From positions 1 to 64,000 of the forward strand of contig NZ_JASSVM010000005.1 in NCBI RefSeq assembly GCF_030541005.1: 64,000 nt of DNA. Direction: 5' to 3'. Positions within the stretch are counted from its first letter, which is position 1. Every line of letters begins with the position of its first letter. The DNA is from Marinobacter sp. SS5-14b. Lineage in GTDB: Bacteria > Pseudomonadota > Gammaproteobacteria > Pseudomonadales > Oleiphilaceae. Below the pieces are notes generated by a model that was not told the origin of the DNA, searched no databases, and saw only the letters and a list, made by a program, of their open reading frames with translations. This document shows positions 9,225-17,788 of the stretch, one piece after another. The translations under genes and the position numbers were made by a program.

Positions 9225-9250
9225 GAAAGCCCGGCATCTGCCGGGCTTTC
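9225..9250 (+). terminator. Rho-independent-type terminator
   Basis: Perfect inverted repeat GAAAGCCCGGCA / TGCCGGGCTTTC around a 2-nt centre, starting 5 nt after the stop of the secreted gene and followed by ATTTCC. The A-rich left and U-rich right ends make it usable in both directions. Confidence 0.85.
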
Positions 9251-9502
9251 ATTTCCGCTCAACTTAATCCTGATCACTTAGCCCGGCAGCAGCTCACAGA
9301 AGCTGGTCCAGTTCCGCAGCATCCTTGCCACCTAACCAGCCAAGCTGGAGTTGACCATGAGCCGCGTGATAAACCGTACGCCTGTCCCAGAACAGATTGG
9401 CGGCCAATAGGCTATTCGCAAGGGCACTTTCCTCTGTATGCTTTGCCGTGGGAATATAGCTTCGGCATCGCTCCCCTTCACCGGGCCCCAAAAGGAAACC
9501 CC

Positions 9503-10585
9503 ATGCTCTGGATTCTACTTGCTGTTGTTGCGCTCATCGTTGCCGCCACCTTTTTGCTGTTCCGGGTGCACGATCTTTCCCGTTTTGACGGCGGTGACTG
9601 GGCAGTCCGTGAGGTAGCCCCGAACCCCGCCCACGATGAGGTAATGGCCCGCATAAAAGACATGGGGCGCGCCTCCAGGGGCCTCAAAGGCAAAGCCCGG
9701 CTGATTGCCCTCAGGAATCATCTGGACAGCCTTGGCGAAGGCGTTGACGTCACATCCGACATCCGCCATAGCGACCAGCCTCGGGGCGAATGGGTGATTG
9801 CACCGGGTGCCGATACCCGCCGCCGGGTGCTGTACATTCATGGTGGTGCCTGGGCGGCGGGCAGCCCACGCAGTCACCGGGCCATTACCGACAAGTTCTC
9901 TCACCTGGCCAATGCCGCCGTGTTTGCGCTCGACTACCGATTAATGCCGGAACACCGCTTCATGGACGGCATCCGCGACTGTCGCCAGGCCTACACCTGG
10001 CTACTGAACCACGGCCCGGAAGGTGAGGAGAAAGCGGAGTTCATGGTGGTTGCGGGCGATTCTGCAGGCGGCAGTCATACGCTATCCCTGCTCGCCTGGA
10101 TTCGCGACAACGGCGTGCGCCAGGCGGATGCCGCCGTTGCCTTGTCGCCGTCTACCGACCTTACCCTGACCGCGCCCAGCAACCGGGAGAACATCCGGAC
10201 AGACGCATTGCTTGGCCCGGTCTTCGGCGGTCTGTCCAAGATTCCGTTGCCGGTGTTGTGGTGGGGTACCCTCGCCGCGTTCCGGATTTCGCCTACCAAT
10301 CCGGCGGCCTCTCCGCTGCGCGGAAACCTGAATGATCTGCCGCCTACGCTGATTCATGCCAGCACCACAGAGATGCTGCTGCACAACGCCACACGCTACG
10401 CCGCAAAAGCCCGGTCAGAGGGGTCACCTGTAGAAGTTCACACCTGGCAGAATATGGTTCACGTGTGGCACATCTTCTCGCCATTGCTGCCAGAGGCCGA
10501 ACAGGCCTTCGAAGATATTCAGGAGTTTCTGGCACGGGTCAGCGCACCGACTTCTTCCGGCAGCACCGGGCGGCTGAAGAAATAG
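9503..10585 (+). CDS. Alpha/beta hydrolase (HSL/acetyl-esterase type), membrane-anchored
   Basis: A 360-residue esterase of the hormone-sensitive-lipase-like group. The oxyanion-hole motif HGGAW and the nucleophile motif GDSAGG are both present; a late Asp/Glu and the His in 'MVHVWHIF' complete the triad. The first 20 residues (LWILLAVVALIVAATFLLF) form a membrane anchor or uncleaved signal. The ATG at 9503 is preceded by AAAGGAAAC, better than the in-frame ATG at 9443. The 3' end overlaps the convergent GGDEF-EAL gene by 67 bp. Natural substrate unknown; small acyl esters are likely. Confidence 0.9.
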   Translation: MLWILLAVVALIVAATFLLFRVHDLSRFDGGDWAVREVAPNPAHDEVMARIKDMGRASRGLKGKARLIALRNHLDSLGEGVDVTSDIRHSDQPRGEWVIAPGADTRRRVLYIHGGAWAAGSPRSHRAITDKFSHLANAAVFALDYRLMPEHRFMDGIRDCRQAYTWLLNHGPEGEEKAEFMVVAGDSAGGSHTLSLLAWIRDNGVRQADAAVALSPSTDLTLTAPSNRENIRTDALLGPVFGGLSKIPLPVLWWGTLAAFRISPTNPAASPLRGNLNDLPPTLIHASTTEMLLHNATRYAAKARSEGSPVEVHTWQNMVHVWHIFSPLLPEAEQAFEDIQEFLARVSAPTSSGSTGRLKK

Positions 10586-12792
10586 CCCTGAAAACGCCCG
10601 CAGCCCATCCCAACAAGCGTTGCGAACTGGGCCTTGTCTTCTACGCCTTCCGCCACCAGGCGCATACGGTGGTTCTTGCCGATGGCGATGATACTCTCAA
10701 CCATGTTCCGGGCAGGTTCATCGTCAATAATGTTATCGACAAAGCTCTTATCGATCTTGAGCTCATCGATCGGCAGTTTTCGCAACAGGCTCAGCGACGA
10801 GTACCCGGTGCCAAAATCATCCATCGACAAGCTGATACCGGCAGCACGAAGTTGCTCCAGGGTCGGAACAACCTGCTCAAACCCTGACATAAACACCGTT
10901 TCGGTGATTTCCAGGGTCAGATAATGAGGGTGTACACCATACTGTTTCAGCGCCGACAATACCCGCTCTGCAAACCCGAGTTGCATAAATTGCATAGCGG
11001 ATATATTGACCGATAACTCCAGGGGCTCTCTGACCTCGTCGAGAATCTTACGGAAATCGGCCAGACTTCTGTCCAGCACATAGTTGCCTAACTCAACCAT
11101 CAGGCCAGAAGACTCTGCCACCTCCACAAATTCATTTGGCGGCACATAACCTAACTCTTCATCATCCCAGCGCGCCAGTGCTTCAACACCAACCACGCGC
11201 CCCCTGACATCCACCTGGGGTTGATACGCCATGTACAGGTGCATCTCACTCATGGCACCTCGAAGGCGCTGCTCAATGTGAACCCGCCGCAAATAACCCG
11301 CCTCGTAATTAGTCTGATAAAGGCAGACATCATTGCGGGTTCTCTTGGCCTGATACAGCGCCAGATGAGCACTGCGAATGATACTGTTGAAAGAGTCTCC
11401 ATGCGCGGGAAACACTGCAGCGCCGACGCTGGCACCCAGCTGCATTCTAAGCGGGCCAGACGCCATTTCGCGGGCCAGTCTCTGGAGTAGATCGTTACAA
11501 AAGGCCAGTAAATTTTCTGGCTCCCGGATGCGGCTGATCACAGCAAACTCATCACCGCCCAATCTCGATGCGCCAAACTGGTCACTGGCGAGCTTACGCA
11601 AACATCGGGCAAATTCATTCAGCACCTTATCCCCGTGCTCCTGCCCAAAGCGGTCATTGATGCCGCGAAAGTTATCAATGTCCAGCAGCACCACGCCGAA
11701 GCCTTCATCACGATTTACAAGCTGCTGAATCTGATCGATCAGACCCACCCGGTTGAGCAGTGAGGTCAAGTCATCATGCCGTGATTGATACATCAAAGCC
11801 GCCCGACGCTTGTGCTCTGCCCGTTCGATCTGGCGAACCAGATAAAATAACAGTAAAAGCAGAGCCAGAAAGACCATCAACAAAATCAGACCGCGCTCAA
11901 GAAAAGCACGCCACACAGTCCGAATGTTCGATTCCGAAATGATCCACAACTCATAGTCCGGTGAGTACCAGGCACCGCCAATATAGTTAGCGCCTTCCCG
12001 CTGGTTGTAGTAAATACTGGGTACATCCCGGGCTTTCAGTTCGTCGATAGTCACACCGTTGGCTTCGGTCAGACTCAGCCTGTCGACGGCTCTCTCCTCC
12101 GGAGTTCTATGAGCATTGGCATACATGTCCGGAGTCACGCCTTCACTGGACATAAACTGCAAGTAACCGTCATGCTCACGAAAAATCATCACCGAGTCAT
12201 CAGGGCCGGTGTGCAGGTTATTCCCGAACACACCCTTTTCACCGTCTGCGCGAATACCCGCAGACATTACCGCAATCACCTCACCACGCTCATTCCTGAC
12301 CGCCTTTCGGGCAGGAATGATCCAGGCTCCGACCGCTGGAAGATAATAGGTGCGGCCAACAATCAACCGGTCAGAATCCAGGGCTCGCTGGAACCCCTCC
12401 CGGGATGCTTCCTGCTCCAGCAGGTTAGGCATCAGACTGACATCCACAGTGGAAGTTACTTTGACTAACTGACCATTGGGCAACGCCATCCCGAAACCTG
12501 CCAGGGCGGGACTGGCCTCCATGATGCTGTCCAGAAATGGCAGCACCTCCGGGGTGGTATCAATAAGATCCTGGCGAACAAGCTCTGCGGCAGCCACCTC
12601 CAGAATCAGCTCCTGGGTGCGTAACACATTCGTCACCGACTGACTGATCAGTTCAACCCTGGCCTGATGATGAGACTCCTCGGCACGCAGAGTGGCCTGC
12701 CACATGCTCGTCAGGATGAAAGACAGGACCAGCACACCAATCGCGACAACAAGCCAGAACAGCGTCCAAAGATTACGCTTGAAAATGGTCAA
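10519..12792 (-). CDS. Membrane dual-domain GGDEF-EAL protein with periplasmic Cache-like sensor
   Basis: A 757-residue c-di-GMP turnover enzyme. Two membrane segments (about 9-29 and 301-319) enclose a periplasmic dCache-like sensor. The GGDEF domain has an intact active motif RLGGDEF at 412-416 but no RxxD inhibitory site just before it. The EAL domain begins with EALARW (537-539) and keeps the NIS, EITET, DDFGTGYSS, K and EGVE catalytic and metal motifs, so phosphodiesterase activity is expected; net output cannot be told. The start is a TTG with GGAG 5 nt upstream; it gives the first membrane helix, and the next Met is inside the sensor. The C-terminal codons overlap the convergent esterase gene. 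Confidence 0.92.
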   Translation of the reverse strand: MTIFKRNLWTLFWLVVAIGVLVLSFILTSMWQATLRAEESHHQARVELISQSVTNVLRTQELILEVAAAELVRQDLIDTTPEVLPFLDSIMEASPALAGFGMALPNGQLVKVTSTVDVSLMPNLLEQEASREGFQRALDSDRLIVGRTYYLPAVGAWIIPARKAVRNERGEVIAVMSAGIRADGEKGVFGNNLHTGPDDSVMIFREHDGYLQFMSSEGVTPDMYANAHRTPEERAVDRLSLTEANGVTIDELKARDVPSIYYNQREGANYIGGAWYSPDYELWIISESNIRTVWRAFLERGLILLMVFLALLLLLFYLVRQIERAEHKRRAALMYQSRHDDLTSLLNRVGLIDQIQQLVNRDEGFGVVLLDIDNFRGINDRFGQEHGDKVLNEFARCLRKLASDQFGASRLGGDEFAVISRIREPENLLAFCNDLLQRLAREMASGPLRMQLGASVGAAVFPAHGDSFNSIIRSAHLALYQAKRTRNDVCLYQTNYEAGYLRRVHIEQRLRGAMSEMHLYMAYQPQVDVRGRVVGVEALARWDDEELGYVPPNEFVEVAESSGLMVELGNYVLDRSLADFRKILDEVREPLELSVNISAMQFMQLGFAERVLSALKQYGVHPHYLTLEITETVFMSGFEQVVPTLEQLRAAGISLSMDDFGTGYSSLSLLRKLPIDELKIDKSFVDNIIDDEPARNMVESIIAIGKNHRMRLVAEGVEDKAQFATLVGMGCGRFQGYFFSRPVLPEEVGALTRARNS

Positions 12793-13042
12793 AGTGACTC
12801 CGTCAGAGTAATTATTGTTGAAGCACTTTTTATAGTACTGACATGAGTATAGGCATAAAAATCGGCATCGCGAACTCTGCCATCTACCAACTTACGCGGC
12901 TGGTTTTTGCTTCTTGCAGACGTAAAGCGTTTTGTGAACCCGTGCCACAATCTCGCAGCTATCATCCACACTATCGACAGCCCATTTCGGCAAGCATTTT
13001 TCGCCACTGGCGAACGGCAGTGTTCGTACAATCGTTTGAATA

Positions 13043-13648
13043 TTACAGGCCAGCGAACGCCAGTTGCAGTGCGATGGCGAGCATCATCAAGCCGATAACG
13101 CCGTCAATCACCCGCCAGGCGTTAGGCCGGGACAGCACAGGGGCCAGTGAAGAACCCAGCCACGCCAGAGCACCAAACCAGATAACAGAGGCACTGCTGG
13201 CACCTGCCACGAAGCTTGGGGCACTCGACTGCTGGGCACCCACTGCCGGAATCAGCAACAAGGTATCCAGATACACCTGAGGATTGAGCAGGGTGACCGC
13301 CAGTGTGGTCAGCACCACCCCTTTCAGACTCCTGCGGGTTTCCGCTCCAGCCCGAAGCGCAGCCCTGCCACGCCCGGCCCGAACGAACGCCTGAATCGCC
13401 AGCCAGCCCAGAAAGACAACACCAAACCAACGCAACACCTCAAGCGCCTGAGGCATCGCCATTAACGCCGCCGACACCCCAAACATGCCCAGGGTGAACA
13501 GCAGGATATCCGAGGTCATACAGATGCCGGCAGACCACCAATGATGCTCCCGGCGGATCGCCTGGCTCAGTACGTAGGCATTCTGAGCACCGATAGCGAC
13601 TATAATGCCGCCGCACATGACCAAACCGGTCAGATAACTCTCTAACAC
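13043..13648 (-). CDS. LysE/ArgO family amino-acid exporter
   Basis: A 201-residue integral membrane protein with about six hydrophobic segments. It shows the family N-terminal block 'GGIIVAIGAQNAYVLSQAIRRE' (the GAQN motif) and 'TLLNPQVYLDT', both signatures of LysE/ArgO basic amino-acid exporters. It starts with GTG. Members export lysine or arginine when the cell pool rises and are usually controlled by a LysR-type regulator, but none is adjacent here. It is followed by the CPBP gene in the same direction with 41 nt between. Confidence 0.9.
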   Translation of the reverse strand: MLESYLTGLVMCGGIIVAIGAQNAYVLSQAIRREHHWWSAGICMTSDILLFTLGMFGVSAALMAMPQALEVLRWFGVVFLGWLAIQAFVRAGRGRAALRAGAETRRSLKGVVLTTLAVTLLNPQVYLDTLLLIPAVGAQQSSAPSFVAGASSASVIWFGALAWLGSSLAPVLSRPNAWRVIDGVIGLMMLAIALQLAFAGL

Positions 13649-13689
13649 GTTATATATCCAAAGAATAAGGGGATTAGGGGGTTAACGGC

Positions 13690-14274
13690 TTATCGGTTTA
13701 CACCGAACCACTGGGGATAAAGCAGCAAGCAATACAGTGCCAGCATGTCATAGACCGCATGCCACACCATGACCAGTTCAAGGCTGCCGCTGAGCTGATA
13801 GGCCGTGCCGAGCACCAGGCCAAGACCGGTGGCGACCAGAAAATAGGTAAACGACACATAGTGCACCAGGCCAAACAACACCGAAGCGGCCAGCACCGCT
13901 GTCCATGGCCCGGTGTATTGCAGTAACCAGCCCTGTATCGCGCCCCGGAACAGCAGCTCCTCGCCCACGCCGGCCAATATCGACAAGCCGACCAGCACCG
14001 GCCATCGGAAGCTGGCTGCGAAGTTATAAAGGGCCTGCATCTGGCTGCTGAGATCATCCGGAAACAGCCAGGTGCTTCGGGTCAGCAACAACAAAACAAG
14101 ATACGTAGCCACAGCCCCGGCCAACCCAACCAGCACGGTTTCAATGGGCCCGAGGTTGCCCGACAAAAGCGGAATATCGAACAGCCACATAACCGCCAGG
14201 CCAACGACGCCAATGCCGCCCTGAAACAGCAAGGCAGCGATTGCAGATATCGAAGAATCCCGACGTTCCGGCAT
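13690..14274 (-). CDS. CPBP-family intramembrane glutamic endopeptidase (Rce1/CAAX-like)
   Basis: A 194-residue polytopic membrane protein with the CPBP (ABI) motifs: 'GVGEELLFRGAIQ' (EExxxR), 'FGLVHY' and 'WHAVYD', which supply the catalytic Glu and His residues of these intramembrane proteases. About six transmembrane segments are visible. It starts 3 nt after the stop of the dienoyl-CoA isomerase gene, so the two are cotranscribed. Bacterial members have diverse roles and no substrate can be inferred. Confidence 0.88.
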   Translation of the reverse strand: MPERRDSSISAIAALLFQGGIGVVGLAVMWLFDIPLLSGNLGPIETVLVGLAGAVATYLVLLLLTRSTWLFPDDLSSQMQALYNFAASFRWPVLVGLSILAGVGEELLFRGAIQGWLLQYTGPWTAVLAASVLFGLVHYVSFTYFLVATGLGLVLGTAYQLSGSLELVMVWHAVYDMLALYCLLLYPQWFGVNR

Positions 14275-14277
14275 GGA

Positions 14278-15132
14278 TCAGCTGGTAAACAGATCCTTGA
14301 CCGGGAACAGGTCATCGTAAACAGGTGACTGTTTCTGCGCCTTTGCCTGGAAGGTTTTCATCATGTCCGTCGGGCGGAACATACCCGCCTGCCAGGTGGC
14401 CATATACCTCAAGCTGTCTTCGACGCTGTGATCGCGGCTGTAGTTGAGCATTTCCTTGCAGCCAGTCACCGCCAACGGCGAGTTTGCGGCAATCTGCCCA
14501 GCAATGGCCATAACCCCTTCCAGCATCGCATCCTGGCTGTCATAGACAGCATTCACAAAGCCCAGACGCTGTGCTTCTTCAGCACCGAATTTACGCCCCG
14601 TGTAGGCCAGTTCGCGCACCACGCCCTGAGGCATCAACTTGGGCAGGCGCTGCAGGGTGCCCACGTCGGCGGTCATGCCCAGCTCAGTTTCCTTGATGGT
14701 GAAGAAAGCATCGGCCGTGCAGTAGCGGCTGTCGGCCGCACACACCAAATCCAGAGCCCCGCCAATACAGCCACCGTGGACCGCCGCCAATACCGGTAAA
14801 CGCACTTTTTCAAGGGAACTCAGCGTGTCCTGCAGCTGCAGGACGACCCGGCGCAGGTTCTCTGCCATCCGGCCCGGATCTCCGCTCATGGGCACGGCCT
14901 TGGAGTCTGAGAACACGCCCAGATCCATACCCGCTGAAAAGTGCTTGCCGGTTGAGGAAATCACAATCACCCGGGCATCGCTGTTGGCCTCAATATCTTG
15001 CATGCAGCGAGGCAACTCCAGCCAGAACGCCTTGTTCATGGTATTCATGGCCTCTGGCCGGCTGAACTGAACGTGGGCGATATGGTCTTTGACGTCGATC
15101 TTGAAGCTTTCGTAGTGGGCTAGTTCAGACAA
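14278..15132 (-). CDS. Delta(3,5)-Delta(2,4)-dienoyl-CoA isomerase, crotonase family
   Basis: A 284-residue crotonase-fold protein. It matches mammalian ECH1 rather than a generic hydratase: 'MNKAFWLELPRCMQDI', 'HFSAGMDLG' (oxyanion hole), 'GGCIGGALDLVCAADSRYC' and 'IKETELGMTADVGTLQRLPK'. The acidic residues after SRYC and in KETELGMTAD correspond to the ECH1 catalytic Asp/Glu/Asp set. The reaction shifts double bonds during beta-oxidation of unsaturated fatty acids with odd-numbered double bonds. The start codon is TTG, preceded by AAGGAGTC at good spacing. It is the first gene of a pair with the CPBP protease. Specificity rests on motif comparison only. Confidence 0.85.
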   Translation of the reverse strand: MSELAHYESFKIDVKDHIAHVQFSRPEAMNTMNKAFWLELPRCMQDIEANSDARVIVISSTGKHFSAGMDLGVFSDSKAVPMSGDPGRMAENLRRVVLQLQDTLSSLEKVRLPVLAAVHGGCIGGALDLVCAADSRYCTADAFFTIKETELGMTADVGTLQRLPKLMPQGVVRELAYTGRKFGAEEAQRLGFVNAVYDSQDAMLEGVMAIAGQIAANSPLAVTGCKEMLNYSRDHSVEDSLRYMATWQAGMFRPTDMMKTFQAKAQKQSPVYDDLFPVKDLFTS

Positions 15133-15172
15133 GGTGTGACTCCTTTTAGATTCTGTTTTTTCCAGTAACGCA

Positions 15173-15544
15173 TTAGTGCTGACTGACGATCAAGGCCGCC
15201 GCCAGCGCCAGACTGAGGAAAGCCACGATCAGATTGATCGTCATGCCCCAGCGGGCGTTGTAACCATTGGGGAACTCCTCCGGGCTCAGGGTTTTCAGCA
15301 CCGCACCAAACTGGCGAGTGGCGTAGAACGCGGTAGCGGCCCCCAGCAGGATGAACAACAGCCCCAACCAGTACATCATCACCAGATTGATGCCATTGGC
15401 GGTTTCCGGCGTCAACGCGGCCAGCAACAGGCCGGCCCGCTCTACCAGAAAGCCGAACGCAGTCAACCCAAGACTGGTACGATTCCACGCAAGCAATGTG
15501 CGCTCGGCAGCGAAAAGAACGCGGGGATCTTTCAGGTCAGACAT
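15173..15544 (-). CDS. DUF202 (YidH) family membrane protein
   Basis: A 123-residue protein with three hydrophobic segments and the DUF202 signature near the N terminus, 'LFAAERTLLAWNRTSLG'. A longer frame opens at 15571, but the ATG at 15544 gives the family-standard start 9 residues before the signature. The family is of unknown function. It is divergent from the RNase Z gene, with 71 bp between, and 40 nt upstream of the isomerase gene on the same strand. Confidence 0.85.
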   Translation of the reverse strand: MSDLKDPRVLFAAERTLLAWNRTSLGLTAFGFLVERAGLLLAALTPETANGINLVMMYWLGLLFILLGAATAFYATRQFGAVLKTLSPEEFPNGYNARWGMTINLIVAFLSLALAAALIVSQH

Positions 15545-15615
15545 GGCTGAGTCCGTATCATCGCAGAACAAGGTTTCGTATCATTAGGGCGCACATTACC
15601 GCGAAACGAGGCACG

Positions 15616-16587
15616 ATGGAATTCACTTTCCTTGGTACATCCGCCGGAACACCCACCCGGTCACGTAACGTCACCGGACTGGCCCTGTGCGGCTCCGGCC
15701 CCAAGCCCTGGTACCTGATTGACTGCGGTGAAGGCACTCAGCACCAGCTGATGCGCACCCGGTATTCGGTGATGCAGCTGCGCGCCATATTCATCACCCA
15801 CATCCACGGCGACCATACCTTCGGCCTGCCGGGCCTGCTGACCAGCGCATCGATGCTGGGCCGCACCGAACCGCTGGATATCATCGCACCCGTTCAGGTT
15901 CGGCGGTTCATCAATGCGGTGATAGAAAACAGCGACTCCAGCCTCAGCTACCCGATCAACTTTATCGATTCGGAGGCACCGAATTTTCTTTGGCAGGACG
16001 ACCACATGGCGGTTACCAACGTAGCGCTTTCGCATCGGGTGCCCTGCCGGGCTTATGTGTTTACCGAGCGGAACCTGGAACGCCAGTTAAAACAGGAGAA
16101 GCTGGTTGCTGATGGCATAGGGCCGGGCCCCGATTGGGGCGACCTTCAGAAAGGCAAAGACGTCCTGCTGGACGACGGCCGCCTGCTCAGAAGCGACGAC
16201 TACACCCACATTCCAAGAACCGCCCGCAAGATCATTGTCGGTGGTGACAACGACACTCCCGAACTGTTAAAAGACGCCTGCGCTGGCATTCACGTATTGA
16301 TTCATGAGGCCACCTACACCCAGGACATAGCAGACCGGGTTGGCCCCTGGCCGCAGCACAGCTCAGCCAAACAGGTGGCCACATTTGCACAAAGTGCGGC
16401 AGTGCCCAACCTCGTGCTTACCCACTTCAGTTCCCGCTATCAGTCTGCCCCCGGCGGCACACCCCACATCAACTTGCTGGCATCGGAAGCGTTACAGCAC
16501 TTTAAGGGCCACCTGTTTCTTGCCAAAGACTTTGACACCTACCGGCTGGAAAAAGACCTGCAACTGAGCAAACTCAATGACCATTAA
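15616..16587 (+). CDS. rnz: Ribonuclease Z
   Basis: A 323-residue metallo-beta-lactamase-fold endonuclease that trims tRNA precursors at the 3' side. The zinc motif THIHGDH (His62, His64, Asp66, His67) and the RNase Z start 'MEFTFLGTSAGTPTRSRNV' are textbook. Later metal ligands sit in 'LSHRVPCRAYVF', 'LIHEATY' and 'LTHFSSRY'. The in-frame upstream extension to 15496 lies inside the divergent DUF202 gene and is not used; ACGAGG precedes the ATG at 15616. Most bacteria with all tRNA CCA ends encoded use this enzyme as a backup exonuclease (RNase BN). Confidence 0.95.
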   Translation: MEFTFLGTSAGTPTRSRNVTGLALCGSGPKPWYLIDCGEGTQHQLMRTRYSVMQLRAIFITHIHGDHTFGLPGLLTSASMLGRTEPLDIIAPVQVRRFINAVIENSDSSLSYPINFIDSEAPNFLWQDDHMAVTNVALSHRVPCRAYVFTERNLERQLKQEKLVADGIGPGPDWGDLQKGKDVLLDDGRLLRSDDYTHIPRTARKIIVGGDNDTPELLKDACAGIHVLIHEATYTQDIADRVGPWPQHSSAKQVATFAQSAAVPNLVLTHFSSRYQSAPGGTPHINLLASEALQHFKGHLFLAKDFDTYRLEKDLQLSKLNDH

Positions 16588-16706
16588 TCCGTCCGCTTTT
16601 TTCCCGGCGGCATGACAACCCATCACCTTCCAATGCCGACATCGCAGTTTTCGTGGTTCGCTAACCGCTGGGTTAGACTAGCCGGACATTTGCAGGGAAG
16701 TCTCCA

Positions 16707-17540
16707 ATGTCCGCACCCGTGGTTTTTGCCGTTTTCGCCGCCGCGCTGATTGCCGGCACCGTGTTCTATCTTTTTTATTACCGAAACTGGCGCCGCCAGA
16801 AGGAACTTCAGCAACCCTTCCCCAAGCCCTGGCGCAATTTTCTAAAACGACAGGTTCCTGCGTATAAACAGCTCAATGCAGAGCAAAAAAAGCGCCTCGA
16901 GCGACTTGTACAGTTGTTCATTTCCGAGAAAGACTACTACGGTTGCGACGGCTTTGAAGTAGACGACAAGGTACGCGTGACCATCGCTGGCCATGCCTGT
17001 CTTCTGGTTCTTGAGCGGCCATTCTCAGACTATGACGACGTGCGCAGCATTCTGGTTTACCCGGACGTCTACCGGGCCCAGGGCACGGAAAGCGACGGCC
17101 TGGTGGTGAGCCAGAGTGACCAGATTCGGGCTGGGGAAGCATCTTCCCATGGTCGGGTGGTGCTGGCCTGGAGTGAGTGCGAGAGCGCGATTGCCCATCC
17201 ACACAGCCCGCATAACGTCATCCTCCACGAATTCGCCCATCAACTGGACTACCTGGACGGCACCGCCGATGGCGCGCCGCCTTTGCACGGGGAGCAGGCC
17301 CGCCACTGGCAGGAAACCATGACCAAAGCCTGGGACCATCTTCAGGACCGGCTCGACCGTCACCGCAAACCGTGGCTGGATCCTTATGGTGCCACCGAGC
17401 CAGCGGAGTTCTTTGCGGTACTCACGGAAACCTTCTTCCAGCAACCGGAACACCTGCTCGAAGCCCAGCCGGATGTCTACAAAGCCCTGTGCGGCTATTA
17501 TCGGCTGGACCCGAGAGACTTCAGCAGCCATCAACCTTAG
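16707..17540 (+). CDS. mtfA: M90-family zinc peptidase MtfA
   Basis: A 277-residue MtfA-like metallopeptidase. The HExxH-like motif is HEFAH (His174, Glu175, His178) followed by QLDYLDG, and 'EFFAVLTETFF' supplies the third ligand region. In Escherichia coli MtfA binds the repressor Mlc and so affects glucose PTS genes. Unlike the E. coli form, this protein has an N-terminal membrane helix (residues 5-25). Its stop overlaps by 4 bp the stop of a small convergent gene. Confidence 0.9.
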   Translation: MSAPVVFAVFAAALIAGTVFYLFYYRNWRRQKELQQPFPKPWRNFLKRQVPAYKQLNAEQKKRLERLVQLFISEKDYYGCDGFEVDDKVRVTIAGHACLLVLERPFSDYDDVRSILVYPDVYRAQGTESDGLVVSQSDQIRAGEASSHGRVVLAWSECESAIAHPHSPHNVILHEFAHQLDYLDGTADGAPPLHGEQARHWQETMTKAWDHLQDRLDRHRKPWLDPYGATEPAEFFAVLTETFFQQPEHLLEAQPDVYKALCGYYRLDPRDFSSHQP

Positions 17541-17764
17541 GTTCCGTCGCCTCTCACACCCAGCCGGTCCAAATACAAGTGCAACTCCTGCTCACTGATG
17601 TTCACATGCTCCAGCACCCGGCCGTAGAGCATCACCGTAGGCACATTGCGGCCACCCAGCTCCTTCTGGGTTTCACTGAGGACGTAAAGTATCGTCCTTT
17701 CGGTTTTTGTGAGACCATCCCGCGCATCGGGGATCACCTCGTCTATTCCGCGTAAACTGTTCAT
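17537..17764 (-). CDS. Small conserved-looking protein, unknown function
   Basis: A 75-residue acidic protein without signal or membrane segment. The core 'GLTKTERTILYVLSETQKELGG' followed by 'SEQELHLYLDRLGV' looks like a small helical, possibly winged-helix-like domain. It is convergent with mtfA (4-bp stop overlap) and divergent from the OsmC-YcaO gene, only 24 bp away, so the two share a promoter region. I do not recognise a named family. Confidence 0.6.
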   Translation of the reverse strand: MNSLRGIDEVIPDARDGLTKTERTILYVLSETQKELGGRNVPTVMLYGRVLEHVNISEQELHLYLDRLGVRGDGT

Positions 17765-17788
17765 ATATCTGCATCCGGTAAGCTGCCC

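Noticed and set aside
9294..9491. 65-codon minus-strand frame between the secreted gene and the esterase
   Set aside because: No ribosome site, no recognisable domain, and its 5' part overlaps the esterase leader; a decayed gene fragment cannot be excluded.
12789..13031. 80-codon minus-strand frame between LysE and GGDEF-EAL genes
   Set aside because: Composition unlike a real protein and it runs into the GGDEF-EAL start region; more likely promoter DNA.
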